Below the pieces are notes generated by a model. That model saw nothing but the letters and a program-made list of their open reading frames with translations. It was not told the DNA's origin and did not search any database. The position numbers were made by a program, and so were the translations under genes. From assembly GCA_032622095.1 (NCBI GenBank), contig CP136064.1, forward strand, positions 196,945,948 to 197,009,947: DNA of 64,000 bases, read 5' to 3'. Below, in pieces: positions 44,156 through 57,840 of this stretch (position 1 is the stretch's first letter; each line of letters starts with the position of its first letter). Source of the stretch: Siphonodentalium dalli. Its lineage: Eukaryota > Mollusca > Scaphopoda > Gadilida > Siphonodentaliidae.

Positions 44156-47117
44156 ACTAGACGATGAGCCCGACGTTGTCCGGGCTATTCAAAAACCAAA
44201 TTTCAAGTCGATAGCTCCACCCGTTTCCGAGATCTGGTCTGCGCATGCGCGAAGCTGGTGTCGCACGGGCTCGGCGACCCGATAAAATTCGTATCCGGGG
44301 CAAGATACATTCACATAGCAAATTTCAAGTCGATAGCTCGACCCGTTTCCGAGATATTTTTTGTTTCTGGCGGAAAAATTGACCCGACGAAATCCCCCCT
44401 TCCTAGGAACGACAGACAACGCATTCTTTGTTTTTCAATGAGTGAATTCATGGTACCCGTCCTAAACTTCCCCCGTCGTTGAATTGTAAACAAACGCTTC
44501 TTAGATCAATTCTGCCCTTTTAATCGAGATAATTGCATTTCGTCCCGCATCCGTATTTTACGCATAGGTAGCCGTTTAGCAGCGTCGATTATTAGAGATC
44601 AATTCTGCCTTTTTAATCGAGATAATTGCATTTCGTCCCGCATCCGTATTTTACGCATGGGTAACCGTTTAGCAGCGTCGATTGTAACAAAGAGCGTTCG
44701 TCGTTAACAACTCAGTATATGGTCAATATACAGATCGTTGATGCCTTAACCACCGAAGTTGCGTTTGCGGTGACTTTGATGATTGGGAGTGGAGAAAGGG
44801 TGCTCAGAACTTCTCCAAAACGCGACAACTACGGTGTCCGTGGGATTTTACACTTATATACGAAATTTGAGCTCAATCTGTACACACGTTTTCGATTCTA
44901 TAAAGGACATACAGACAGACAGAGGTCTTCAAATATATATATGAGACTAGCCGATGAGCCCGACGTTGTCCGGGCTATTCAAAAACCAAATTTCAAGTCG
45001 ATAGCTCTACCCATTTCCGAGATCTGGTCTGCGCATGCGCGAAGCTGGCGTCGAACGGGCTCGGCGACCCGACAGAATTCGTATCCGGGGCAAGATACAT
45101 TCACATACCAAATTTCAAGTCGATAGCTCACCCGTCTCCGAGATCTCGTCTGCGCATGCGCGAAGCTTGCGTCGCACGGGCTCGGCTACCCGATAAAAAT
45201 CGTATCCGGGGCAAGATACATTCACATAGCAAATTTCAAGTCGATAGCTCCACCGTTTCCGAGATCTCGTCTGCGCATGCGCTGCATGGGCGTCGCACGG
45301 GTTCGCCAATACGACAAGGACGACCGCCTGGTCAAACTACACACACGTACCAAGTTTCGTCCCGATCGGTCGAAACGACAGCAAAACACGCATTTTTTGT
45401 TTTTCATGAATTAATTCATGGTACCCGTCCCTCAAAGACTGACCCGATGGAAAACTCCCCTGTTCCTAGGACATATATGACACAACAACCCATTCTGCCT
45501 TTTTAATCGAGATAATTGCATTCCGCGTTTCGTTTTGCATCCGTATTTTACGCATGGGTAGCCGTTTAGCAGCTTCGATTGTAATAAAGAGCGTTAATCC
45601 TTAACACCTCCGAATATGGTCAATATAAAGATCGTTAATGCCTTAACCCTCCGAAGTGGCGTTTGCGGTGATTTTGATGATTGGGGGTGGAGAATCTGTG
45701 CTCAGAGCTTGTCCAAAATGCGACGTCGACGATTCCCGTGGGATTTTACCTTTAGATAGGAAATTAGGAAGTTTGGTCTCGATCGGTCAACCAGTTTTCG
45801 ATTCTATAAAGGACATACAGACAGACAGAGGTCTTCAAAATATATATGAGACTAGCCGATGAGCCCGACGTTGTCCGGGCTATTCAAAAACCAAATTTCA
45901 AGTCGATAGCTCCACCCGTTTCCGAGATCTGGTCTGCGCATGCGCGATGATGGAGTCGCACGGGCTCGGCGATTTGTTTTTCGTGAATTAATTCATGGTA
46001 CCCGTCCCTCAAAGACTGACCGATGAAAAATTCCCCTGTTCCTAGGACATATATGACACAACAACCCATTCTGCCTTTTTAATCGAGATAATTGCATTCC
46101 GCGTTTCGTTTTGCATCCGTATTTTACGCATGGGTAGCCGTTTAGCAGCTTCGGTTGTAATAAAGAGCATCAATCCTTAACACCTCCGAATATGGTCAAT
46201 ATAAAGATCGTTGATGCCTTAATCCCCGAAGTGGCGTTTGCGGTGATTTTGATGATTGGGAGTGGAGAAAGGGTGCTCAGAGCTTCTCCAAAACGCAACA
46301 ACTACGGTGTCCATGGGGTTTTACCCTTAGATGGGAAGTTTGAACTCAATCGAGCCAGCCGTTGTCGATTCAATAAAGGACATACAGAGAGACCAAATCT
46401 CAAGTCGATAGCTCCACCCGTTTCCGAGATCTGGTCTGCGCATGCGCGAAGCTTGCGTCGCACGGACTCGGCGACCCGATAAAAATCGTATCCGGGGCAA
46501 GATACATTCACATAGCAAATTTCAAGTCGATAGCTCCACCCGTTTCCGAGATCTCGTCTGCGCATGCGCTGCACGGGCGTCGCACGGGTTCGCCAATACG
46601 ACAAGGACGACCGCCTGTTCAAACTACACACACGTGCCAAGTTTCGTCCCGATCGGTCGAAACGACAGCACAACACGCATTTTTTGTTTTTCATGAATTA
46701 ATTCATGGTACCCGCCCCTCAAAGACTGACCCGATGAAAAATTCCCATGTTCCTAGGACATATATGACACAACAACCCATTCTGCCTTTCGTTTTGCATC
46801 CGCGTTTCGTTTTGCATCCGTATTTTACGCATGGGTAGCCGCTTAGCAGCTTCGATTGTAATAAAGAGCGTTAATCCTTAACACCTCCGAATATGGTCAA
46901 TATAAAGATCGTTAATGCCGTAACCCCCGAAGTGGCGTTTGCGGTGATTTTGATGATTGGGAGTGGAGAATAGGTGCTCAGAGCTTGTCCTAAATGCGAC
47001 GTCGACGATTCCCATGGAATTTTACCTTTAGATAGGAAGTTTGGTCTCGATCGGTCAACCCGTTTTCGATTCTATAAAGGACATACAGACAGACAGAGGT
47101 CTTCAAAATATATATGA
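44156..47117. repeat. Tandem array of about 0.8-kb units
   Basis: Units start at GATGAGCCCGACGTTGTCCGGGC (about 44162, 44952, 45856), with a partial unit from 46390 to 47117. Each contains AAATTTCAAGTCGATAGCTC, GCGCATGCGC palindromes, TAACCGTTTAGCAGC-like, AAAGAGCGTT and GATCGTT.ATGCC blocks and ends GACATACAGACAGACAGAGG. Unit lengths vary by internal duplication. Frames inside shift freely and give no domain, so the open frames are not genes. Confidence 0.7.
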
Positions 47118-48033
47118 GATAGTCCGGCGTCCATAAACAATAACATCGACACAATGTCAGAGGCGGTGCTTTAGAAGCGCTTCAAATATTGTAGTCCCCA
47201 CTCTTTTTGTAAACGTTGGATAACCAAAACAAAGAACTGGTAAGAAGGATAAACATTTGCGGCTTTGGCGGATTATATAGCATAAAAACTCAGCGTACAT
47301 ATATAGTGATGTTTTCTTCGCGGATCTGTTGGTCAATATTTGTCGCCTACCAAAAGTAGATAAATGCAGAATTTCGGTACCTGCTTGTGTGTACAATTTG
47401 CCATTGAGGTAATCATTACAACAACAGTTCAGACATAGTATTTCTATTGGTAGCATTTATAGAAAACTTAATCAGATTTCGCAAAGGGAAATCTGAAAGT
47501 TTTCAAAAATGTAACGCGCATGAGATCCGTATACATATCAAGCTGTATTATTGTGTTATATATATAGTTCACGTTACCTGCTAATAGTATCAGAGCACGC
47601 ACTTAACGTAACGTAAAGTGGCGCTCTCGTAAGTGAAAGGCGCAATAAAAACGGTTTCCCTATTGGTCAGATTGTCTATCTTAACCAATCAGATTTGACG
47701 TTGCATAGACATGGTTGTTGCTAAGCCTTGGAGTTCAAATATAGAAACCACCAATTTTCTACCAAATGTCAAAAATATGGCCATTTTTCGCCAAATTGAC
47801 ACTAAGTTTCCCATTACGTAACAACGCACTCAGTTGAGGTGTAAGAAAACCTCTCTTGTGGAACGTTTCATACACAAAAGGAGAGAGGTTAGTGAGAATC
47901 CAGATTGGAGTTGAAGTAGAGACAGTACGAGGTGCGACTTCTGGGCGGAGGGTTATCGAAACGACACAAACAGCTTGTTAAGTAGATAGGTACATATTGT
48001 TCTGTACAACGACCAAGTCAATGAGAAATGGTG
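47118..48033. other. Intergenic; short hairpin near 47850
   Basis: No gene recognised. AACCTCTC..GAGAGAGGTT around 47848-47890 forms a hairpin. The stretch separates the tandem array from the nuclease-family remnant. Confidence 0.35.
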
Positions 48034-51000
48034 TTAGTCTTCAGAAGTCCGAGAGGACCCGTCCCTTGCCAACATCGACTGTTCGTTGCAGCATACAATA
48101 TTTGCATGGCACCTACAGAACACAGTGCATGCTAATCTGGCTGCATTGCAGTTGCACCTTGCCGTTCTGCATGGCTGTTTGCTTGAACATGAGCATCGGA
48201 TCATTTGCAGAATATTGTCAGGGGCAAGAAGGACGTCCTGGGGAACAGTCGTAGGTATTAGTGATTTTGACGCCTCGTCTTTCACAAACCCATAGTCTGT
48301 TGGGTCCAGTGGTGGTGGATCGAGATCCAACGCATGCTTACAGATGCATGCTTGCAAATGGGCGCGTTTGACGTTCTCTATGAAAGATTGTGTAATCGGG
48401 GGCAAGGTGCATAGTTTCGGAACTTTTGATGCTCCTGGTCTGCCCACTTTAGTTGACCACGAGCTCACCCTTGCTTAGGACATCGAGACGGATGATGAAA
48501 CCCCATAACAGGCTGTCATGAATGATGTCGCTTCTCTGATGACGACGTCTATAGAAGCGTCAATATCACACACTGAATCGAGACAAACTCCATCGGTTTT
48601 CAATATTTTGAGGGCACGACCTTTCCCTATACCGAAACAACCGGCAACTTTATCGCAGCCAGATATAACATGTGCCGCTAAAATGTCTGGAACGATATCA
48701 TGGTGTTTGTTCGCGGTTGCACCAATATCGACAACTGACCTATCCCGGATAGGAGACTCCATAATCACTGACGATGTGAGCTTCTGTTTGTGGTAGAAGT
48801 GAAGCAGTAATACGAAGACATCAGTATCATCTGTTTCTCACTTTCCTCGGCCACTTGCACTGCTTGCTGCACTATGATATTGTCAGCCTCTTCGTGAGTG
48901 GTCTTCAAGTCGCGCCTTCCGATCATAATACCTTTGTTAATTTCTATCGGTACATTATCTTGGCCGATGACTACCAATTTGTGCTCCATAGTATTGTCGG
49001 TGGCAAACTCTTTGTCTACCTCGAGCTGTTTGCAGATTATACTGATGAGCTGCTTTTTATTCTCGGGGACAGTCAGCATCAGTTTCTGAGAAGGTAGTAC
49101 TGATGTGGATTTCAACTTGAATTCTCGAAAAGAGCCTGTATCTCTATGGGCTCTCGGGGTACATTTCGTGGTAAAAATCAAGATACCTATCGAACACGAG
49201 ATACACATCACCAATCAACAGGCTATGCTTCAAAGTTCCTGAAACTTGTGAACGAACTCCAGAACAGTAGGACTCCGAAGAGAACTTGACGCTGGCCAGT
49301 GGGGAATCCACATGAGAGCACACCCATCAATGATTGTGCTAATACTAAGTCCTGCTGGTGCTAACTGTCGAGCAGACGTGACGACTGAGAGTTGATGCTT
49401 CAGCACTGATTTCGATTTAGGGATGCGCATGTCACCAGACTCATCAAACAAAGCTGATGGTACCAGTGAAAGCTCATAAGATAGCACGTCAGTGATATCC
49501 ACGTCCATCATGCTCGACTGGAGTCCCATAACTCTTGTGTAAATCAGGTTGCAGTCATATACATTTGTCTCGCCAACTTGTATGCCCTTTTTCATGGCAG
49601 ACATCGTCACCACCGGGTTTGAAATGGTGTCATGAAATCCATTCGGTAACTTGCTTTCGAACTCTACCATCTTCTCTTGGCCAAGCGTAAGTGCATTAAA
49701 AACGTTTACCGATGATGGAGCTATCCTACCAGTCGTTATGTGAATGAGTCCTTCTGGATGTTGATCAGGGCTGAGTGGGTTGACAACATCTTCTAAGTTT
49801 TCTCTAAGACCATCTCGGTCTTGTTTATCGGCAGCAATTCTACTGCTAGCCTCTTCCTTGTGCAATTGATCAGAGCTAGACTGCCCTTCTGGTTCTCTCA
49901 ACTGATGCACGTTATTCAGTAAGCGACCACAAGTGTGCAAACTGAGTGCCCAAGCTTTGAGTGTTTCTGGTTTCAGGGTGATGCCAATTATACCCGACTT
50001 CCCATGACCATAGCGCATAAAGGTTGTGTCGATAAACATATCACTCCAAATACCATTCCACCAACCCTCTATGTGACGCATCACGTGTCACCTTTCATGA
50101 AATTCGACAGGACATCTTGGGGCAGAGACTGCATCTCACGGAAGTAGTATAATCCATATCGAGCATAATTGACATGTCCAGATGTAAAGAAGTATGGCAA
50201 CATCGCTTCTACTGAGGCAAGGTGCAGTGGCCAGTCACCTTCCTTCTCGTTCAGCTGGCACATACATCATAATAAATACTGGCTTAATTAGGCAGTCTAC
50301 CCACAGTTTAGTAGTTTTGCTCTTCTGGGAGAGTTCATCTAATCTGTTTGCAAGATCATCAGGACACTCAATACTGTCTTCCGTCAGTATTCCTCTGAGT
50401 AACTCTTCAGTTAATAATCGCAGTGCACGAACACTCATTGGGAATTTCTTACCGATGTGCATCTTTGCCACACCGCCGAATACTGACTCAAGGACTTCAT
50501 TCAAACCACTATTAGCCATTAGAGTACCAATACTGTCGACAAAACTCATAAGCATGTGCATGCTCCCCAATCTTGGGATCATATTACAGACCATGTCTGG
50601 GTTAGACCAGAGAACTTGGAGTGATACTTTGTACAGCTGCTGGTCGGCTGTGAACAATGTGAACGTTTGCCCGGTAATTTGATTGAGACGTATGCTTCGG
50701 CCATAGCAGTTGCTATTGTTTCTGAGTCTGCCGTCGGCATATCAATTAGTGGTAAATATACCGGCTTTGTTGAGGACTGTGGAGATTGACCACTCTCACG
50801 ACAGGCTCGTAAGTTATATCCGTTGAACTCGGCACAATCATCTTTCGATATAACATCTTTCAGAAAAGAGAAATCGAGCTCCATTGCCCTCTGCTTTGCT
50901 ATGACAATGTTTGCGGGCATTTTCAATGTAGGGATATCTTTATGTACGAACTTAGTCGGCATTTCAGGTTTCTTGGGTCCGTTGAATTGAGTGGTCTTCA

Positions 51001-52361
51001 ACTGATAATCAATGGGCTTACCCAGGTCAACTTTCTTCAATCTCGGGATCCTTGGACTATCGACTTCACCTTTGGTATTTGGTTGTGTCATTACCATTGC
51101 TAGTGAGTGGGTGCTCAGTTTCCCATTTTGAGAAGAGATGTCGGCATCGAAGTTGTCAATGACAACTTGTACTAACCCATCAGCCGAACTACTAATCGTA
51201 TTGCATTACAAGCACTGCTACTCGATGCCATGGAAGCAACCGATTTTTTTATACGTAGAAGTTCGTCATATGTACAATTTACGCCAAAATCATGCATTGT
51301 TCTCACCAACTCTTTGGAGTCTCTCAAAACCACAGCCAAACTTATCTGCAGCGGGGTTGCAACTCTTAACAGAGACGATGTGATGATGTTGCCGATCAAG
51401 AAAGGGTATGATCGAGATCCGGAGATAGATTCCCAAGAAAATCGAGCAGAGATTCGCTCACATACTGAGAAACATTCTGGGTATTCAATTCTGAGTCATA
51501 ACTGTTTATGTCTATCTCTATATCGCGAATTTCTCGCGAGATTGTCTCCTTCATAGTTTTTATCGATGTTAGTAGATCATCGTTTTGGTCGTCAACAATT
51601 CTCATCACAGAGCCGACACGTTGTCTCATTGCTAGAATTGACGCGATAGACGGCGACTACAGAATAAGAAGATCGTGACAAAATATTTCAGATAGCCTTG
51701 AAACAAGCGTCCGGCGTGCCAAACTAACACCACCGAGCTCGATGTACTTGGCGTATACATCTACGGAGCTCCAACTCAATGATTTGTCGCTTCTCATGAA
51801 GTCAACTACTCCATCCAGGACAGGGTCTGCATCAGCTGTGTCTTTCAAAGTTTGTGACGCAGCTGTCACGTTTCTCGAAGACATGAATTCATGTCGACAG
51901 TCAGAATGATAGCGAGCATCTGCAGCATGTAGATCGCTGAGCGTACCACTGACTCGAACTCTGACTTGTTCTGATAACTGATAATTTCGTTTGTCACATA
52001 CCCGCAACACCTCTTCTTTGGGAGATATTTTGTCGGATTTTCGCCCGATTTGCCTAAAAAGATAGGACGGTCTCCACCTGGATGGATTTCTCACGTCCTG
52101 CTCTACATCACAACGCTCACCACAGAATAGGCAATCGGTTCTGAAATTGAATAGTGCAATTTCAGATCGCCTTTTCATTTTGGCTGGAGGCATTTCGTGT
52201 GAGCTTACACTGGCGCTTTCTTTGCGTTTCCGAGCCATTTCCAAAGATCTAGGGTGCAAATATTTATCAATACAAGATCTGTGCGAATCTAGAACGATAT
52301 TCGCGATCGGCTTCGTATCGAGGCCGCAGAACTGTGTGTAGTCCATCGCCGTAGACTTCAC
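48034..52361 (-). pseudogene. Decayed Cys/His-FEN-like nuclease-CXC protein of an uncharacterised family
   Basis: A single long gene remnant read from 52361 down. N-terminal part: CLFCGERCD with a later YHSDC (Cys/His cluster, about 52140-51900). Middle: conserved blocks DNFDADISS, DWPLHLASVEAMLPYF and WNGIWSDMFI. C-terminal part: nuclease motifs VFDRY (49183-49200), THEEAD (48883-48900), DDTDVFVLLL (48809-48838) and SGCDKVAGCFGIGKG (48617-48661), then a tesmin/TSO1-like CXC cluster RCSCSSKQPCRTARCNC (48105-48212). Lesions: in-frame stops at 51657-51659, near 49147 and at 48475-48477, and frameshifts near 51400, 51180, 50690, 50245, 50090, 49225, 49110 and 48840. No introns, inverted ends or target duplications were found. 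Similar proteins are common, unnamed and multicopy in marine invertebrates and fish (recalled, not searched). Confidence 0.75.
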
Positions 52362-55300
52362 TATATGTTAAGATTTTTTAAACCCGCTTGGGTAAAACTT
52401 TAACGAAACGACTACTCGAGTCTTCACACCTGTACAGGCTTGCGAAAAAACAAAGGTTTGCCATGACAACCAAGTTCCTGATAAACCTCAATACAAGGAA
52501 CAAGTGAACAGAAGCTCGAAACAACAAACAAAAATAGTAAGAAAATGTAATCAAAAGCTTAACAAATGGGAAGAGATTCAAATAACAAATATCATCAAGC
52601 AATAAGATGGCAAACAGTCAACCGAACAATGGATGCAAGGAGAGGACGAGGAAATCTGAGATTTGATTCGAATCGGAGAATCGCACGAACACGTCTATGC
52701 AAGGTGAGTGACAAGAAGACACTGACGACATATGTACAGCGAAGAATGTGAGTGTTCACAGATCACAACGCTCTTTATTTAAAACATTTAAAAACAAAGC
52801 TCTTTATTTAAAACGTTTTCTCGCGGCTGATAGGAGGGGGAATCGCAGATATGTTGGATATGCCTATGCTCATTGTCACTACTGAATTCGGCCCCTGGTC
52901 AGGGGGGGATTTTCCGACACTTATGCTGGGGTGGTGGGTGTCAAAATAAGCCCAAAGCAATTTTTTCCGTGACAAAATTAAATTTTTTGCTTCACACCTT
53001 TTATTGGATTTTTACTAGTATGTACTGGTTTGGAACACTAAGAAATCAATAATAAGGAACTGCAGCAACACTAAACACGCTATGACCATTGGGTGTTGGT
53101 TTCTACTAAAACTGTAGGTTTATTTTTATTAGATGCTAGTTTATTTCCAAAAACATATCATTTATGTGCCATACCTACATGCACTTTCAGGAAACGAACT
53201 GAAGTCACAAAGTTCGTAGAATTATGAACCTAAATCGTATACCACATAGCCTTCGTCGTTAAATTGAAGCATTTTAAACCGTCATATCTGTGGACATTAT
53301 TCTTTTCACAAATCATCATTCCGTAAAATAACGAACCTATAAGTGCTGTAAATTTACAATTAATTAGTCCTGTAAAGTAAACCCGGAGTCTGTAATTTTA
53401 CAGATATTTGTCCATCCCTTTACTCCGTAAATTTACAGAAACAATTTGAACAGATGCGCGGAAATCTTTAATCTCGCGATTAGATGGGCTATATAGCTAC
53501 ATGATTGTATGGTACGTATAGAACACAATATCTTCATATATTGCGGTTGAGTTCTTACCTCCTATAATGGTTGTCAGCAGCAGGATCAACGACCAGACAA
53601 AGTTGTTCATCTCTCGACTTCAACCTAATTCCAACTTCTTGATATAACGAGCACGTCAAAATGGGATGTGAGCAAGACGAGACACAGAGCAGGTTGACAA
53701 CAAGTGAGACAATGGAGCAACGTGCGAGAAAGAAACGCCTGTCTGTCGTGGAAGATATTGATAAAACAGTAGGCGTCATAGTTCTTCACGTCGCTAGAGA
53801 ACGTGCTTGTCATTGATTGTTCCACCATTATCGCACCGCATTTTCAAGTTGGATGAAACTACTACACGGGGTAGGAACTGCTTCCGATCTTTTGTCCAGT
53901 TCACTTCCGACGCACTCCAGTTCACTAGTGATCCTTTTAAGCGTCACCGCGCTGAATTTCGCAAATGGATTCACCAAGGTAAGATAATATACAGTTTTTG
54001 TGTTAAATATAACTCCCACACAACCCCAGCTGTCCATTAGTTTGATATTTCCAATATATAGTGCGTCAACTTGCCAATTTAAATGTAAATATTTGAGTGT
54101 CAAATTTCCATTTGACTCCATGGTAAATTTGAACACAATTTTCTGTGGAAAAAACGAATACTTCGATACTGACACGACACTGCAAGGTTTTAATAGACCA
54201 AAATGTGTTGTCTCACCACCGGACAGTGGATATATGACCTTGGAATCATATGATATTTAGATTTGAAATTGTGACGAAAAAGCTCCAGTTCACCACATAT
54301 ATTCACTTTCCGAACATAAGACCCAGTTCTTTGCCGATCAACAATGTCCTGTAGATTCATATTTTACACTTCGAGCAGATTCAGGTGCGAGATTCTCCAA
54401 TATTTTTAACCACCCCTCTAGCCGAAAGAGCTTACATTGATCTCAATTTGAAACAATAGTTTTTGGGTTGTGTAACATCTATGTTTAAAATCAGTGCACG
54501 TATCTGTAAAGGCAGCGTGCGATGCAAAAACACGCGTATTGGAGAAACTATGTCGGGGCAAAGATGCATGAGAAGATGGGAAGGGTGGTAGCCGGGCGTT
54601 TCCCCACCCAACAGATAAAACCGCTATTAAACGTATAATTAAACACAACAAATGGTTTCATTATGCTGCAAAATAGCTCCAATATACACCCTATGTGTGC
54701 CGATCGGTGTATTGCTGTGGGTCAGTGTAGAGCTGTTAACCGTGGGAATTCCCGTACGAGGGGTAGATTGGAAAACGTGGTTTGTCAAAGCACAGAATGA
54801 ATTTTTTTTAACTGTTTTTTTGCTTTAATCATCGAAAAAAGGACCCAACAAACAGCAAGTATGATTGCCTAGTTAATAATACCGCATAATCGCGTCCCTT
54901 CAATACTTTTATCACAGCTTTTGCCTCGAAAAAGGTAAAATTCCTGTTTAAATCTCCATAACTTTTGCAAACCAAGACCTTTACTTCGGGAAACCAATTG
55001 AAATTATAGGCAAATATATTGAGAATCGATTTGGGTGCGTAAACCCAACCATCAAAGCTATATTTCTTGGTGAAAATTTAGTTTGACGGAGGGCACTGCC
55101 GAGAAAACATGGCACGAATATAGCAATGAGAAAACATGGTATGATCGGGAAAAAGCTTTCAAAGACCGGATGATAGCTGAAATTAAACCTTCATATATGC
55201 TGGTATTTTAGCAGGTTTAGGCGGTGTTATTCTCAGGACATTCTTCAAACATATATGGGACTGATTGATCATGACTAAACATATCGTATACAAATTTACG

Positions 55301-56300
55301 TCAGGTGCAAATATCATTTTATTATGACTTAGCCTTAGTTGTTTCGTATTGTATTAATTGCGTCGCAGAGTTGGCATTAGCTTTTAGAATCATGTTGGTC
55401 TCAACGAGTCTTGTGATGATATGTTATTGTCAAATGTTTTCCTTTGTTATGTAAACAAAAGCAAAAAACGTTACAGAACCTGGCTTTTGTTTAGTTCCCG
55501 ATATGGTAAACATAAAGAGCGTTATTTGTTACTGTTTTCCTGATATGGAAATAATAAAGAGCGTTTATATCATGTGTGTGTGTGTGATTAACGAATAGAA
55601 TTGAGCTGCGTTATGTAAACAGAAGCAAAAACTTCTGTAACACGAGCAGGCTCTTGTTTACGTACACCATCGTACGTCTTGACGACAATATATTATTTAC
55701 GCGCTGATTATCTTTGGCATACATGTATGAACAAAACTATATATATTTTAATATTCCTTCTGTTGATGGCGATTTGAACAAATATCAATATTTCTGCAAC
55801 GAACGCCGTCCGTGCCTTTAATTATGTCTATTGGAGCTGGGACAAAAATAGACCTGGTCCCAGCTGGGAGTGAGCATTGAAATATAGATTAACATAGATT
55901 ATAGACCACCAATGACAAACCCATGTCAGCATAATATAATTCATAAATCGGTCGTAATATACAGTCTTTGTTTCAACAAATAAAACTTTTGATTTAGCCC
56001 TCAAGCTAGTGCCAAAATTTAATGTGTTAAAATGTGGTTATATGGAGTGCCACGTTGTTCTAAACACCGAAATCGGTAATGTCCATGCGTGAACAGGGGT
56101 GTGGTGGTGTCTCCCCAATTGATAAAATACCACTAATATTTGGATATTCGGACACTCCAAGAGCATACCGTTTTAACTGTCAGACTTTAAACTAGTAGAA
56201 TTTGTATCTTTCCGACTGAAAGCTTTTGGTCTAAATGTGTATGTTTTCGATGGGAATCATGAAATTGTCTCGCTCTTTATATATGGTCCCTGTTGAAAAT
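52362..56300. other. Mostly unannotated intergenic/intron DNA
   Basis: Apart from the signal-peptide exon at 53610-53559 I see no supported gene. A duplicated ACGCTCTTTATTTAAAAC lies at 52770-52820. An AAAGAGCGTT motif, shared with the repeat array at 44-47 kb, occurs near 55516 and 55556. The overlapping open frames at 53800-54260 carry no domain. Confidence 0.35.
53559..53610 (-). CDS. Candidate signal-peptide exon (lectin gene copy B)
   Basis: On the minus strand an ATG at 53610 opens a 52-nt reading frame encoding MNNFVWSLILLLTTIIG, a typical secretion signal (short polar start, hydrophobic core), and ends at a good donor, ag|gtaagaac, after 53559. It leaves in phase 1, which is the phase in which the lectin exon at 40575 enters. 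The gap of 13 kb is filled by repeats and the decayed nuclease element. Linking the two is inference: the exon could belong to another secreted protein whose next exon I did not find. RNA data joining 53559 to 40575 would settle it. Confidence 0.42.
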
Positions 56301-56319
56301 TTCAAATCAATGGCGACAA

Positions 56320-57560
56320 TCAAATTCGAAACGGCAGTCGGACATTTTGGGGTTGACTATACTTGAAAAACTGGAATCCTAATCTTCTACTATATATTTT
56401 GAGACTTCCGTATATATATATATATGTGTGTGTGTGTGTGGGTACTTCATAGAATCTAAAACGGCTATGCGGATCGAGCTCAAATTTCGTATATAAGGGT
56501 AAAAACCCACGGGGATCGTCCACGTCGCAATTTGGACAAGCTCTGAGCACTCATTCTCCACTCCCAATCATCAAAACACCGCAAGCGGCACTTCGGGGGT
56601 TAAGGCATCAACGATCTTGAGACTTCCGTATATATATGTGTGTGTGTGTGGGGGGGGGTGGTACTTCATAGAATCTAAAACGGCTGCGCGGATCGAGCTC
56701 AAATTTCGTATATAGGGTAAAAACCCACGGGGATCGTCCACGTCGCATTTTGGACAAGCTCTGAGCACTCATTCTCCACTCCCAATCATCAAAATCACCG
56801 CAAGCGGCACTTCGGGGGTTAAGGCATCAACGATCTTTATATCGACCATATTTGGAATTGTTAACCGACTAACGCTCTTTATTGCCATCGACGTTGCTAA
56901 ACGGTTACCCGGGGTAAAAACACACGGGAATGGTCGTCGTGTCGTTTTGGAGAAGTTTCGAGCACCCGTTCTCCACTCTCAGTCACAAAAAAGGCACTGT
57001 GGTGTTAATCGCGTTGATAGTTAAAGAGCGTTCGTATCCGCAGTGTCGTTGATAAATGAGCGTGACTGTATCCAGACATGAGCGTGTTGTGTGATTCTTA
57101 CGTACTTAGGGCTTCCTAGGAACGGGGGAGATTTTCATCGGGTCAGTTCTTCCGCCCGAGGTGATCTTCACGTTGAAACGTGTAACCACAAATGATATAT
57201 ATGTGTGTGTCCTTTATAGACTCGAACCGATTGAGCTCAACCTTGCTACCTACGGGAAGTGTCATGGACGGGTTAAATTGTGACCCCGACCTGACCTTGA
57301 CCTTGAAAATGATAAATTCAAGGTCAAATCGGGTAAAATTGTAAAAAAAAAAAAATTAATTAAAAAATTTCAAAGGCACAATTAACTCATTGAAAAAAAA
57401 AAATTTAATTAAAAAATTAATTAAAAAAGCCAGTATAGTAAATTCAAAAGGCACAACTAACTCATTGAAAAACAAATTGAAATTAAAAAATTCATTAAAA
57501 AAATTCATTAAAAAAATTAAAAAATTGTCATGTTTCTGACGATTGCCGCCAATGGCGGGC
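56320..57560 (-). repeat. Inverted relatives of the CTAGCAGG / GAGCGTT repeat family
   Basis: Two copies of a unit running from (TATA)/(TG)n through GTACTTCATAGAATCTAAAACGG, GATCGAGCTCAAATTTCGTATA and GGATCGTCCACGTCGCA to CACTTCGGGGGTTAAGGCATC (about 56405-56600 and 56620-56840). These are followed by sequence matching 43680-43900 inverted, and an A-rich tract. It ends GCGGGCTAACCTGCTAG, the inverse of the family's start. Read on the minus strand it parallels 43449-46000. Confidence 0.6.
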
Positions 57561-57840
57561 TAACCTGCTAGTGGTATATAAATGAAGACACCAGAATAAG
57601 GATGCAATTTGAATTCCTTCAATGTCAAAGGGAGTTTATGTTTAATTTGTTTGGGGCTGCCCAGTCGAAAATGGGGACCCAAAGGAGTGGTGTAAATTGA
57701 GAAACCAGTGTGTGCAATAGGAATTTCTGCAGCGGACACCCCACTCAGGACCCGTTCGCCACGCCCCGTGTCACTGCCTGGCACATAAATGCATATGCAA
57801 AGTCGTTTTCCTTATAAGCTCACGTCCTCTTTATTTATAA

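Noticed and set aside
44162-44200. GATGAG..CCGGGC stem as a hammerhead ribozyme
   Set aside because: The CUGAUGA core is imperfect and the required GAAA after stem II is absent in every unit.
44189-46696. Overlapping open frames on both strands with similar translations
   Set aside because: They follow the tandem repeat units and break at unit borders; translations have no recognisable domain.
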